A model generated the notes under the pieces. That model ran no database searches. It had not been told where the DNA came from and saw only the letters and a list, made by a program, of their open reading frames with translations. DNA of 64,000 nucleotides from Ruminococcus sp. (GTDB lineage: Bacteria > Bacillota > Clostridia > Oscillospirales > Ruminococcaceae), in assembly GCA_017961625.1 (NCBI GenBank), contig JAGCWY010000016.1, positions 1 to 64,000 of the forward strand. The letters run 5' to 3'. Shown here piece after piece: positions 34,772 through 42,536 of this stretch. The position numbers and the translations under genes are program-made. Position 1 is the stretch's first letter. Each line of letters starts with the position of its first letter.

Positions 34772-35923
34772 ATGATTTCTATTACAAAGATAACAAACAG
34801 GATAACTGCGGTACTGACCCTTTCGTTTATAGCTTTTATGTCTTACGAAACTTTTTTTCAAGAAAAAGAAAGGTTTTCATTTTATGAAAATCGAGTACTG
34901 ACTGACCTTCCTGTTTTTTCAGAAGAAGGCCTTATAAATGGTAAGGATATAAAACAACTTGGAGATTATGTTACAGATCATTTTGCAGGCAGAAGTAGGT
35001 GGATATCCGCCAAAACTCTTATGCAGACTGAATTATCCGAAAAAGTTGTAAACGGAGTATATGTAAGCAGCGAAAGGCTTCTTGACGCTGAGACTTCGCA
35101 AAGAACACCTGTCTCTCTTAATGCAGATATATTCTGTCGGTATGCTGAGCAGTATGACGGAACTGTTTATTTTACAGCTATTCCAAGCTCGGCAGGTGTA
35201 TACGGAGATCTTTATCAGGGCCATACAGATACACGTTCAGAAAGCCAGCAAATTTCTTCATTTTACGAATTTTTGAACAATGACATAAAAAAGATCGACG
35301 CATATAATATACTTAAAATGCAAAACGACAACTACATTTTTTACAGAAATGATACTAAATGGACAACCTATGGGGCATACTGCGTATATAAAGCAGTAAT
35401 CCAGAAACTTGGTTTTCAGCCAACTTCTTATGACAAGTATAATATAGAACATATAACCGACAGATTTCGCGGGAATCTCTATCAAAGGACTCTTTCAGAA
35501 AAGCCTAAGGCTGATACGATTGATATTTTCAAATATCCCAATGGCGCGATTGTTTATTCGTGTATAACAAAAGGAAATGACGGAAGAACAAATGTCGCAG
35601 ATATTTATGACAGAAGCAGACTTGAGTCAAGCGATATGTATTCGGTATTTCTCGGGGAACCAGCTCCTTTAATAAAAATAACGACTTCAGTAAAAAGCAA
35701 AATTGATAAGAAGCTTCTTGTTATCAAAGACAGCTACGCAAACTGTTTTATACCGTTTCTGATACAGCACTATAGTGAGATAGTCGTTATATCACCCGAG
35801 GATATGCAGGGAACACTATCAGATTATATTGATATCAACGAGTACAGTCAAACGTTGTTCCTGTTTGGAGTCGAAAATCTCGGAAACAGAACAGCTCTTG
35901 AAAAAATCATAGAAAGGAACTGA
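34772..35923 (+). CDS. DHHW/AlgJ-like SGNH-type protein with altered DHHW motif
   Basis: 383 residues: an N-terminal membrane anchor (ITAVLTLSFIAFMSYETFF), then an extracytoplasmic domain starting 'YVTDHFAGRSRW'. The family motif DHHW is replaced by Asp194-Thr-Lys-Trp197 ('NDTKWTTYGAY'), while the downstream 'KDSYANCFIPFL' with Ser321 is kept. Asp and Ser of the usual Asp-His/Ser set remain but the His is lost. Normally such a protein works with an MBOAT to acetylate a cell-surface polymer. AAGGAG precedes the ATG. Confidence 0.75.
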   Translation: MISITKITNRITAVLTLSFIAFMSYETFFQEKERFSFYENRVLTDLPVFSEEGLINGKDIKQLGDYVTDHFAGRSRWISAKTLMQTELSEKVVNGVYVSSERLLDAETSQRTPVSLNADIFCRYAEQYDGTVYFTAIPSSAGVYGDLYQGHTDTRSESQQISSFYEFLNNDIKKIDAYNILKMQNDNYIFYRNDTKWTTYGAYCVYKAVIQKLGFQPTSYDKYNIEHITDRFRGNLYQRTLSEKPKADTIDIFKYPNGAIVYSCITKGNDGRTNVADIYDRSRLESSDMYSVFLGEPAPLIKITTSVKSKIDKKLLVIKDSYANCFIPFLIQHYSEIVVISPEDMQGTLSDYIDINEYSQTLFLFGVENLGNRTALEKIIERN

Positions 35924-35927
35924 TGTT

Positions 35928-36707
35928 ATGAAAGCATTGATCACAGGCGCAACTTCAGGAATTGGACAGAGTTTTGCAGCAAATCTTTCAAAAAAGGGCT
36001 GGGCGCTCATACTTACAGGTAGGAATGAAGAAAAACTAAAAGAGATGCAAAAAAGTCTTGGCGGCAGCGTTGAGGTAATTACTGCAGATCTTGCTAAGCG
36101 CGAGGATGTTTTTAGGGTATATGAGTTCTGCCGCGGCAAAAATGTTGATATGCTCATAAACAATGCCGGATATGGACTTTTCGGAAAATTTGATGAAACA
36201 GACCTTGAAGACGAGGTTAACATGATAAATGTCAATATAACGGCACTTCATATCCTTACAAAGCTGTTTCTGCGCGATTTTAAGAAGAATGATCACGGAA
36301 CGATACTTAATGTTGCTTCTGCTGCTGGATTTATGTCTGGTCCGCTCATGGCAGCATATTACGGTTCAAAGAACTATGTACTCAAGCTATCCCTCGCAGT
36401 TTACGAAGAGCTGCGAAGAGACCGCTCAAACGTAAGGATAACCGTGCTGTGTCCTGGTCCTGTGGATACTAACTTTAACAACCGTGCAGGTGTAAGCTTT
36501 TCTGTAAAGCCTATAACTGCTGATTACGCAGCTGAATATGCGCTTAGTAAAGCTTTTAATGGCAAATTCTTTGCAATTCCAGGTCTGGTAGTCAAACTCG
36601 GTACTTTAGCGCCACGAGTTTTACCTCAAAAGATTCTTGCAGCTATAGTATATAATATTCAAAAAGCCAAAAAGACCTCTGACGGAAAGGAAAAGGCTCT
36701 TAAATAA
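35928..36707 (+). CDS. Short-chain dehydrogenase/reductase
   Basis: 259 residues. The cofactor motif 'ITGATSGIGQSFA' is at the N-terminus, followed by 'NNAGYGLFG', the catalytic 'SAAGF...YYGSKNYV' (Ser, Tyr, Lys) and 'CPGPVDTNF'. NADP(H) use is likely from the Arg after strand 2 (TGRNEEK). The substrate is unknown. It overlaps the next gene by 1 nt. Confidence 0.9.
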   Translation: MKALITGATSGIGQSFAANLSKKGWALILTGRNEEKLKEMQKSLGGSVEVITADLAKREDVFRVYEFCRGKNVDMLINNAGYGLFGKFDETDLEDEVNMINVNITALHILTKLFLRDFKKNDHGTILNVASAAGFMSGPLMAAYYGSKNYVLKLSLAVYEELRRDRSNVRITVLCPGPVDTNFNNRAGVSFSVKPITADYAAEYALSKAFNGKFFAIPGLVVKLGTLAPRVLPQKILAAIVYNIQKAKKTSDGKEKALK

Positions 36708-37246
36708 TGAGAGATATAAGTTACAGAGTAGCGCTTGGCGGTATAGTCTCCGCACTTTGCCTTGTTACAATGTTCCTTGCGGGGATACTGCCAGTGCTGT
36801 ATCTGCTTCTTCCTGGAATAGCCGGCATACTTCTGATGATAATCGCTGTAGAGGTCAGCACAGGCTGGGCTTTCCTTACTTATATTGCTGTAAGTCTTCT
36901 TGCGATGTTTGTAACCTTTGACAAGGAAGCAGCTTTGATATTTATACTGTTTTTCGGACATTACCCAATAATCAGATTCTATATACAAAAAATAACTTTA
37001 AAGCCTTTTAGATTATTTGTAAAGTTGATTATATTTAATATTTGTATATTAGCTTACTTTTATGCGACTATTTACATATTAGGGCTTAAAGATCTGATTG
37101 AGGAATTTGATGGTCTCGGAAGATATGGTGCATATATAACTCTTGTGATATCAAATATAATATTTCTTTTCTATGATATTGACCTTGATTTTATGTACAA
37201 GATTTACAGACAAAAGCTTATGCCGAAGTTCCGTAAAAAAAGATAG
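36707..37246 (+). CDS. Polytopic membrane protein of unknown function
   Basis: 179 residues with about five hydrophobic segments and a basic C-terminal tail (RQKLMPKFRKKR). The N-terminal 'RVALGGIVSALCLVTMFLAG' recalls ECF-transporter S components and DUF2232-type proteins, but I cannot assign it. It is translationally coupled to the SDR gene (TAATGA). Confidence 0.6.
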   Translation: MRDISYRVALGGIVSALCLVTMFLAGILPVLYLLLPGIAGILLMIIAVEVSTGWAFLTYIAVSLLAMFVTFDKEAALIFILFFGHYPIIRFYIQKITLKPFRLFVKLIIFNICILAYFYATIYILGLKDLIEEFDGLGRYGAYITLVISNIIFLFYDIDLDFMYKIYRQKLMPKFRKKR

Positions 37247-37285
37247 CTCGTACCATTTAAGACTATTAAAGGTACGAGCTTTTTT
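37245..37285 (+). terminator. Intrinsic terminator overlapping a stop codon
   Basis: AGCTCGTACC (37245-37254) pairs perfectly with GGTACGAGCT (37271-37280), followed by TTTTT. The left arm begins in the stop codon of the membrane protein gene. Confidence 0.85.
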
Positions 37286-37304
37286 AACTTTTTTTAACCG
37301 TGAC

Positions 37305-37333
37305 TTGCTATTTCATACATTATGTGCTATAAT
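37305..37333 (+). promoter_or_regulatory. Promoter of the nucleosidase-dockerin pair
   Basis: TTGCTA (37305-37310), 17-bp spacer, TATAAT (37328-37333). Confidence 0.75.
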
Positions 37334-37357
37334 AAAATAAAAACAGGAGTGATAAAG

Positions 37358-38035
37358 ATGAATACAATCGCCATTATCGGAGCTATGCCTTCTGAACTTA
37401 CAGATATCCGTGAGATACTTGGCTTGGGAGAGATAAAGCACATCTCTGGCTTCGATTTCTATATCAACGAAAGAAACGGCAGAACTGTTATAAATGCTTG
37501 TTGCGGAATTGCAAAGGTTAACGCAGCTCTTTGTACACAGGTCCTGATCGACAATTTTCACCCTGACTGTGTGATAAATACCGGTATTGCAGGCGGAATG
37601 AACAGCGCTGTAAAGGTTTGCGATATCGTTATCTCCACAGAGGTACTACCTCATGACCTTGATCTTCATTTTCTTAAGGATTATCCTCCATATTGCGGCG
37701 TTTTCAAAGCAGACGATATGCTTATAGATATTGCCGAGAATGTATGCAAAGAATTTGACGTCAAGTCGTTCAGAGGACGTATAGTTTCAGGAGAGACATT
37801 TGTTTCAAGCAACGAAGCTAAAAATGCCATACTTGAAAAATTCGATCCTTATGCCGTTGATATGGAGAGCGCAGCAGTTGGGCATTGCTGCTATCTCAAT
37901 AAATTGCCTTATGTTAGTGTTCGCTGTATTTCTGATAACGCTGACGATGAAGGCGCAATGTCGTTTGAAGAATTTGAAAAGATTGCAGCAAAGCGCGTTG
38001 CAGAAATTGTTCTGCGAATGGCTGAGCTGTTATGA
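37358..38035 (+). CDS. mtnN: 5'-methylthioadenosine/S-adenosylhomocysteine nucleosidase
   Basis: 225 residues; ATG 37358 behind CAGGAG, preferred to an upstream in-frame ATG that overlaps the -10 box. 'AIIGAMPSEL' holds the catalytic Glu, 'VINTGIAGGM' the ribose pocket, and 'VDMESAAVGHCC...VRCISDNAD' the substrate Glu and the general-acid Asp. It cleaves adenine from MTA and SAH. It is followed after 15 nt by a dockerin protein. Confidence 0.93.
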   Translation: MNTIAIIGAMPSELTDIREILGLGEIKHISGFDFYINERNGRTVINACCGIAKVNAALCTQVLIDNFHPDCVINTGIAGGMNSAVKVCDIVISTEVLPHDLDLHFLKDYPPYCGVFKADDMLIDIAENVCKEFDVKSFRGRIVSGETFVSSNEAKNAILEKFDPYAVDMESAAVGHCCYLNKLPYVSVRCISDNADDEGAMSFEEFEKIAAKRVAEIVLRMAELL

Positions 38036-38050
38036 AAGGAGTAACAATTA

Positions 38051-38959
38051 ATGAAAAAAATTATTACAATGATCTCTTCCGCTGTTCTTGCCGCAGGTAT
38101 GACAGCTACAGTTGCAGTACACGCAGCAGATACAGCAGAAGCTCCGGATTACAATCCATCATTCAGCTTCAAGGTCGAAGAGGACACTGGCTTTGAAGTA
38201 TTAAAATGGGGGGCTGTGTATATCAACACCAAAGGCGAGGGTGCTGCTTCATCTGTTCCTTGTACTATATACCTGAATGATGAACAGAAGCTTGCAGGAA
38301 AGGTACTTGCCAAGTGGGAGTGTGAAAAGAAGGGTATTGTTCTCAAGAATCTATCTTCTCCGATAGACAATGAAAAATACGGAAAGTCACCATTTGCATT
38401 TTTCAATGAAAGTCCTGATGAAATACTATTAAAGGATTATAACGAAAATGGTTCCAATATCCATGCAGTAGCCTATTCAACAATGTCCGGAGATCCTATG
38501 GCTCTTGCAGGAGAATCTTCTTCAGATTATCCGCTTGCCTGCTTTTCTGCTGCTCTTGATAAGGATGCAGAATTTGGAAGCTATACTGTTGCGGTTATAA
38601 GCAAGCCTGATTTGTATTCTTCTGTAACTCCACGATACGAAGACAAAACGATAATCAAAAGTGTTGATATGGCTGGAAAATGTGAGGATCTCATTATCAA
38701 TGTATCCGATAGAAAGCTTGGAGATATAAATGATGATGGAATTATTGACGCAGTTGACGCTTCCAATATACTTTACGAGTATGCACTGACATCTGCTGCA
38801 AAATCTTCATCAATGAGTGAAAGTCAGAAAGTCGCGGCTGACGTTGATGGAAATATGATGGTAGACGCAGTCGATGCAAGTAATGTTCTTTCTTACTACG
38901 CTTATGTTTCAAGCGGAAAAGATGACAAAACACTCAACGAAAAAATTTGTTTAAAATAA
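38051..38959 (+). CDS. Secreted protein with C-terminal type I dockerin
   Basis: 302 residues. A signal peptide (KKIITMISSAVLAAGMTATVAVHA), then a beta-rich domain of about 190 residues that I do not recognise, then a dockerin (about residues 222-290) with loops 'GDINDDGIIDAVDAS' and 'ADVDGNMMVDAVDAS' and 'LSYYAYVSSG' style helices. It should be incorporated into a cellulosome or bound at the cell surface. There is no catalytic motif, so it may be structural or carbohydrate-binding. AAAGGAG precedes the ATG; co-transcribed with mtnN. Confidence 0.85.
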   Translation: MKKIITMISSAVLAAGMTATVAVHAADTAEAPDYNPSFSFKVEEDTGFEVLKWGAVYINTKGEGAASSVPCTIYLNDEQKLAGKVLAKWECEKKGIVLKNLSSPIDNEKYGKSPFAFFNESPDEILLKDYNENGSNIHAVAYSTMSGDPMALAGESSSDYPLACFSAALDKDAEFGSYTVAVISKPDLYSSVTPRYEDKTIIKSVDMAGKCEDLIINVSDRKLGDINDDGIIDAVDASNILYEYALTSAAKSSSMSESQKVAADVDGNMMVDAVDASNVLSYYAYVSSGKDDKTLNEKICLK

Positions 38960-38965
38960 GAAATA

Positions 38966-39000
38966 AAAAAGGCGGGTCATTGAGATGACCCGCTACTTTT
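38966..39000. terminator. Bidirectional terminator between convergent genes
   Basis: GCGGGTCAT (38972-38980), loop TGAG, ATGACCCGC (38985-38993), with A-run before and T-run after, so it can stop transcription from both sides. Confidence 0.85.
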
Positions 39001-40590
39001 TTATTTTGAAATACTGCTGAAAGCATCGTCTACGAGCTTTTTATCAGGTGCTTTTGTAAATGAACTTACTATAGGTACGATTATAAGAGAGATTATCATT
39101 GAAAACGCGCCTGCATTTATCGGAGACAATAGTGAAAGTGGACAATTAAGACCTACAACTGCTTCTTTAATACCACTGAATGCTTCGATATTCAGACTGA
39201 ACAGTATCATATGTACAACGCTTATTCCAACACCAGTGATAAAGCTTGCGCAACAAGCTGTCTTTGAAACCTTTTTCATGAAAAGACCATAGAGGAAAGG
39301 TCCGAGGAATGCGCCTGAAAGAGCTCCCCATGAATATGACATCAGAGTTGAGATAGAAGCATTTTTGTTGCATGCGATTATAACAGATATGAAAAGAAAT
39401 ACAGCGATAAATATTCGCATGAACATTACCTGATGTTTGTCATCAAAATTTTTTATACGCGGTTTGATAAGATCATTTGTAAGGGTTGAACTTGAAGTAA
39501 GAACAAGGGATGAAAGAGTTGAAAGAGAAGCAGAAAGAACAAGCACTACAACAAGTCCAATAAGAATACTCGGAAGAGCCTGCTGAAGAAGTGCTGGAAC
39601 CATTGTATCATATACTGGCTTGTTGTTTACTGTCTCTATAAAAGTTTTGTCTGTATCGCCGCCAAGCGTGCAGTACAGTCTTACAAATCCGCCCATGAAG
39701 TATGAACCGCCTGCTACAACGATAGCGAAGAATGTAGAAATGATCGCACCTTTTTTTATTGCCTGTTCGTCCTTTATTGCATAGAACTTCTGAACCATTT
39801 GAGGAAGTCCCCATGTACCGAGTGATGTTAGGATAACAACACCGAGAAGGTTGATCGGATCTGGTCCGAAGAGAGAGCCAAGAGTTCCTGCTTCGGTCTT
39901 AGTGTCTGAGATACGGTTAAGAGCATCAATAGCTTCGGAAAGACCGTTCTTTTTCTGTACAGTAAGAGCAACTACTGTTATAATTCCTATGAGCATAATG
40001 ATACCCTGGAAGAAATCATTGAGAGCTGTTGCTTTGTATCCGCCAAGAGTTACATAAACTGCGGAAAGAACAGCCATTGCGATGATAATATATGTCGCGC
40101 CGTTTTCTCCGAGATCAAATACCATTCCGAAAAGACGTGACAGTCCGTTGTAGACTGATGCAGTATAGGGGATAAGGAATATAAAAACAATAAGTGCTGC
40201 AGCTGTCTTGAGACCTTTTGAACCAAATCTGTGTTCAAAGAATTCAGGCATTGTTTTGGCGCCAAGATGATTTGTCATCAAACGGGTTCTTTTGCCTATG
40301 AGAAAAAACGGGATAAGACTGCCTATGATTGCATTGCCTAATCCTATCCATGAAGCAGAAGCACCGTACATCCAGCCGAATTGTCCGGCGTAACCAATAA
40401 ACACGACTGCAGAGAAATATGTAGTGCCGTAGGAAAAAGCTGTAAGCCATGAGCCTACGTTTCTGCCTCCCAGCATGAAGTCTTCTGATGACTTAGTACG
40501 TCTTGACATATAGATTCCGATACCTACCATAATGATTACATAAATGGCAAGTATAACGAATGTTGCGGTTGTAGCGGTTTGGGATTGCAT
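39001..40590 (-). CDS. Sodium:solute symporter (PutP-like)
   Basis: 529 residues, about 13 membrane helices, SSS family. 'SSEDFMLGGRNVGSWLTAFS' and 'GGYKATALNDFFQGIIML' are typical of sodium/proline and sodium/pantothenate symporters. It should take up a small solute with Na+. The substrate is not certain; PutP (proline) is the closest match by eye. It is monocistronic with its own promoter. Confidence 0.88.
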   Translation of the reverse strand: MQSQTATTATFVILAIYVIIMVGIGIYMSRRTKSSEDFMLGGRNVGSWLTAFSYGTTYFSAVVFIGYAGQFGWMYGASASWIGLGNAIIGSLIPFFLIGKRTRLMTNHLGAKTMPEFFEHRFGSKGLKTAAALIVFIFLIPYTASVYNGLSRLFGMVFDLGENGATYIIIAMAVLSAVYVTLGGYKATALNDFFQGIIMLIGIITVVALTVQKKNGLSEAIDALNRISDTKTEAGTLGSLFGPDPINLLGVVILTSLGTWGLPQMVQKFYAIKDEQAIKKGAIISTFFAIVVAGGSYFMGGFVRLYCTLGGDTDKTFIETVNNKPVYDTMVPALLQQALPSILIGLVVVLVLSASLSTLSSLVLTSSSTLTNDLIKPRIKNFDDKHQVMFMRIFIAVFLFISVIIACNKNASISTLMSYSWGALSGAFLGPFLYGLFMKKVSKTACCASFITGVGISVVHMILFSLNIEAFSGIKEAVVGLNCPLSLLSPINAGAFSMIISLIIVPIVSSFTKAPDKKLVDDAFSSISK

Positions 40591-40674
40591 TGATATCTCG
40601 ACCTTTCTGTGACTTTACAGTTTTTTGTTATAAATCTGTAAAGCTTTAAATTAATAAAGTGATTACCGAGATTT

Positions 40675-40703
40675 ATTATACTATATAATAGTAATAAAGT
40701 CAA
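40675..40703 (-). promoter_or_regulatory. Promoter of the sodium:solute symporter
   Basis: On the minus strand TTGACT (40703-40698), 17-bp spacer, TATAAT (40680-40675), giving a leader of about 80 nt. Confidence 0.8.
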
Positions 40704-40775
40704 TAGTATTTTAAAAAAACACCTCGAAAAACAGGTTTTATTATTTAATATCATTATTCAAGTTTTATATAAGAG

Positions 40776-40808
40776 AAAAACGCAGGCTTTCTGTTTGAAA
40801 ACCTGCGC
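40776..40808 (-). terminator. Terminator after tRNA-Leu
   Basis: On the minus strand CGCAGG...CCTGCG with an AAACAGA-type loop, followed by TTTTTCTCTT. It lies just past the tRNA-Leu 3' end. Confidence 0.8.
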
Positions 40809-40814
40809 TTTGAG

Positions 40815-40898
40815 TGCCGCTGACCGGACTTGAACCGGTACGATATTGCTACCGAGGGATTTTAAGTCCCTTGTGTCTGCCAATTCCACCACAGCGGC
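40815..40898 (-). tRNA. tRNA-Leu (anticodon TAA)
   Basis: 84 nt. Acceptor arms GCCGCTG/CAGCGGC with discriminator A, a long variable arm (class II), the anticodon loop in 'GGGACTTAAAATCCC' giving TAA, and T-loop 'GGTTCAAGTCC'. No CCA is encoded. Confidence 0.95.
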
Positions 40899-40900
40899 TT

Positions 40901-40934
40901 AAAAAACGGTATATCGTATATTGACGATATACCG
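40901..40934 (-). terminator. Terminator-like hairpin between the two tRNA genes
   Basis: On the minus strand CGGTATATCGT (40934-40924) pairs perfectly with ACGATATACCG (40917-40907), followed by six T. It lies after tRNA-Pro and only 2 nt before tRNA-Leu. Confidence 0.75.
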
Positions 40935-40941
40935 CCGTTTC

Positions 40942-41018
40942 TGGTCGAGGTGACAGGATTTGAACCTGCGGCCCCTACGTCCCGAACGTAGTACTCTACC
41001 AAACTGAGCCACACCTCG
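40942..41018 (-). tRNA. tRNA-Pro (anticodon CGG)
   Basis: 77 nt with encoded CCA. Acceptor CGAGGTG/CACCTCG, discriminator A, anticodon stem-loop 'CTACGTTCGGGACGTAG' giving CGG, T-loop 'GGTTCAAATCC'. Confidence 0.95.
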
Positions 41019-41029
41019 ACAGCAATAAT

Positions 41030-41058
41030 ATTATACTACAAACGGGAAGTAATGTCAA
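41030..41058 (-). promoter_or_regulatory. Promoter of the tRNA-Pro/tRNA-Leu unit
   Basis: On the minus strand TTGACA (41058-41053), 17-bp spacer, TATAAT (41035-41030), placing the start a few bases before tRNA-Pro. Both boxes are consensus. Confidence 0.88.
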
Positions 41059-41158
41059 GTGTAAATATTTTTTGTTTAATTATTTTTATTTTTTTACAAT
41101 TGTTTGTGGCGTTGTAATTAAAAGCCATTTTACTAGAATAGTTCCTTTATTGATTCGA

Positions 41159-41187
41159 TTGACTTATTAAACTATTTATGTTATAAT
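41159..41187 (+). promoter_or_regulatory. Promoter of the UDPGP-family gene
   Basis: TTGACT (41159-41164), 17-bp spacer, TATAAT (41182-41187). Confidence 0.85.
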
Positions 41188-41231
41188 GTATAAAATATAA
41201 TCGGAATATACCGATTTTTAAGGAGGAGTTT

Positions 41232-42464
41232 ATGATTAATCGTGAAAAAGCAATGAGTATTATTACGGAATACGGACAGGAACATTTGCTTCAGTATTAT
41301 GATGAACTGAGCGATGAGGAGAAAAATGAGCTTTTGAAGCAGATAGAGCTCATAGATTTTTCCGTACTTGAAAATCTTGATGCTGATAAAAATATTACGG
41401 AGGGACGCGGTACCTTTGCACCTCTCGGTGCCGTTACTATTGGTGATATCGAATCAAACAGCAAGGATTATATCCAAACCGGCGTTGAAGCTATAAAAGC
41501 AGGTAAGGCGGCTGCTGTACTTCTAGCTGGCGGACAAGGCACAAGGCTTGGATTTGACAAGCCGAAGGGAATGTTCAATATAGGCGTTGACAAGGAACTT
41601 TATATATTTGAGTGCCTTATAATTAACCTTATGGAAGTTGTTGAACTTGCAGGTACGTGGATTCCTCTCTACATTATGACCAGTGAGAAAAACAATAAGG
41701 ATACTATGAATTTCTTTGCAGAAAAGAACTATTTTGGTTATGATTCCGATTATATCCATTTTTTTATACAGGATATGGCTCCTTCCGTTGATTTTAACGG
41801 CAAGATATTGATGGAAAGCAGATCAAGAATATCCGTTTCACCTAACGGAAACGGCGGTTGGTTCTCATCTCTCGTCAGAGCCGGTCTGCTTGATGATATA
41901 AAGAAAAAAGGCGTAGAATGGATTAATGTTTTTGCAGTTGATAATGTGCTTCAACGCATTGCGGATCCCGGATTTTTAGGTGCTGTAATTAAATCAGGAT
42001 GTCAGTCAGGCAGTAAGGTTGTAAGCAAGGTTGCTCCCGAAGAAAAGGTTGGTGTACTCTGCCTTGAAAACGGAAAGCCCTCTATCGTTGAATACTATGA
42101 GATGACCGATGAAATGAGGACTCTACTTGACGAAAACGGCGAACTTGCATATAAGTACGGTGTTATACTAAATTATCTTTTCAATGTGAACAAGCTTGAA
42201 GAAATATGCGATAAGAAGCTTCCAATCCATGTAGTGGACAAGAAAATACCGTTTATAAATGAAAACGGAGATTATATCGTTCCGACATCTCCGAACGGAC
42301 ATAAATTTGAGACCCTTGTTCTTGATATGGTACATATGCAGGACAGCTGCCTTGCTTATGAGGTTGTTCGTGAAAAGGAATTTGCACCTGTCAAAAATGC
42401 TACAGGAGTGGATTCCGTTGAAACCGCAAGAGAACTTCTAAAAGCTAACGGCGTAGAAATATGA
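41232..42464 (+). CDS. UDPGP-family uridylyltransferase (UDP-sugar pyrophosphorylase)
   Basis: 410 residues. The nucleotide loop 'LLAGGQGTRLGFDKPKG' (near residue 97) and 'NVFAVDNVLQRIADPGFLG', 'GSKVVSKVAPEEKVG' belong to the eukaryote-like UDPGP family (UDP-glucose/UDP-N-acetylglucosamine pyrophosphorylases), not the GalU family. It makes a UDP-sugar from UTP and a sugar 1-phosphate. By eye it is closest to UDP-GlcNAc pyrophosphorylases, but the sugar is not certain. AAGGAGG precedes the ATG. Confidence 0.87.
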   Translation: MINREKAMSIITEYGQEHLLQYYDELSDEEKNELLKQIELIDFSVLENLDADKNITEGRGTFAPLGAVTIGDIESNSKDYIQTGVEAIKAGKAAAVLLAGGQGTRLGFDKPKGMFNIGVDKELYIFECLIINLMEVVELAGTWIPLYIMTSEKNNKDTMNFFAEKNYFGYDSDYIHFFIQDMAPSVDFNGKILMESRSRISVSPNGNGGWFSSLVRAGLLDDIKKKGVEWINVFAVDNVLQRIADPGFLGAVIKSGCQSGSKVVSKVAPEEKVGVLCLENGKPSIVEYYEMTDEMRTLLDENGELAYKYGVILNYLFNVNKLEEICDKKLPIHVVDKKIPFINENGDYIVPTSPNGHKFETLVLDMVHMQDSCLAYEVVREKEFAPVKNATGVDSVETARELLKANGVEI

Positions 42465-42470
42465 TAACAG

Positions 42471-42500
42471 GCGACACTTCCGAACCATCGGAAGTGTCGC
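42471..42500 (+). other. Strong hairpin without T-run after the UDPGP-family gene
   Basis: GCGACACTTCCG (42471-42482), loop AACCAT, CGGAAGTGTCGC (42489-42500): 12 perfect pairs, followed by TGTGTATATAAAAC. It may slow transcription or protect the mRNA end rather than terminate fully. Confidence 0.6.
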
Positions 42501-42536
42501 TGTGTATATAAAACATTCGGGTGATGAAACAGATAC

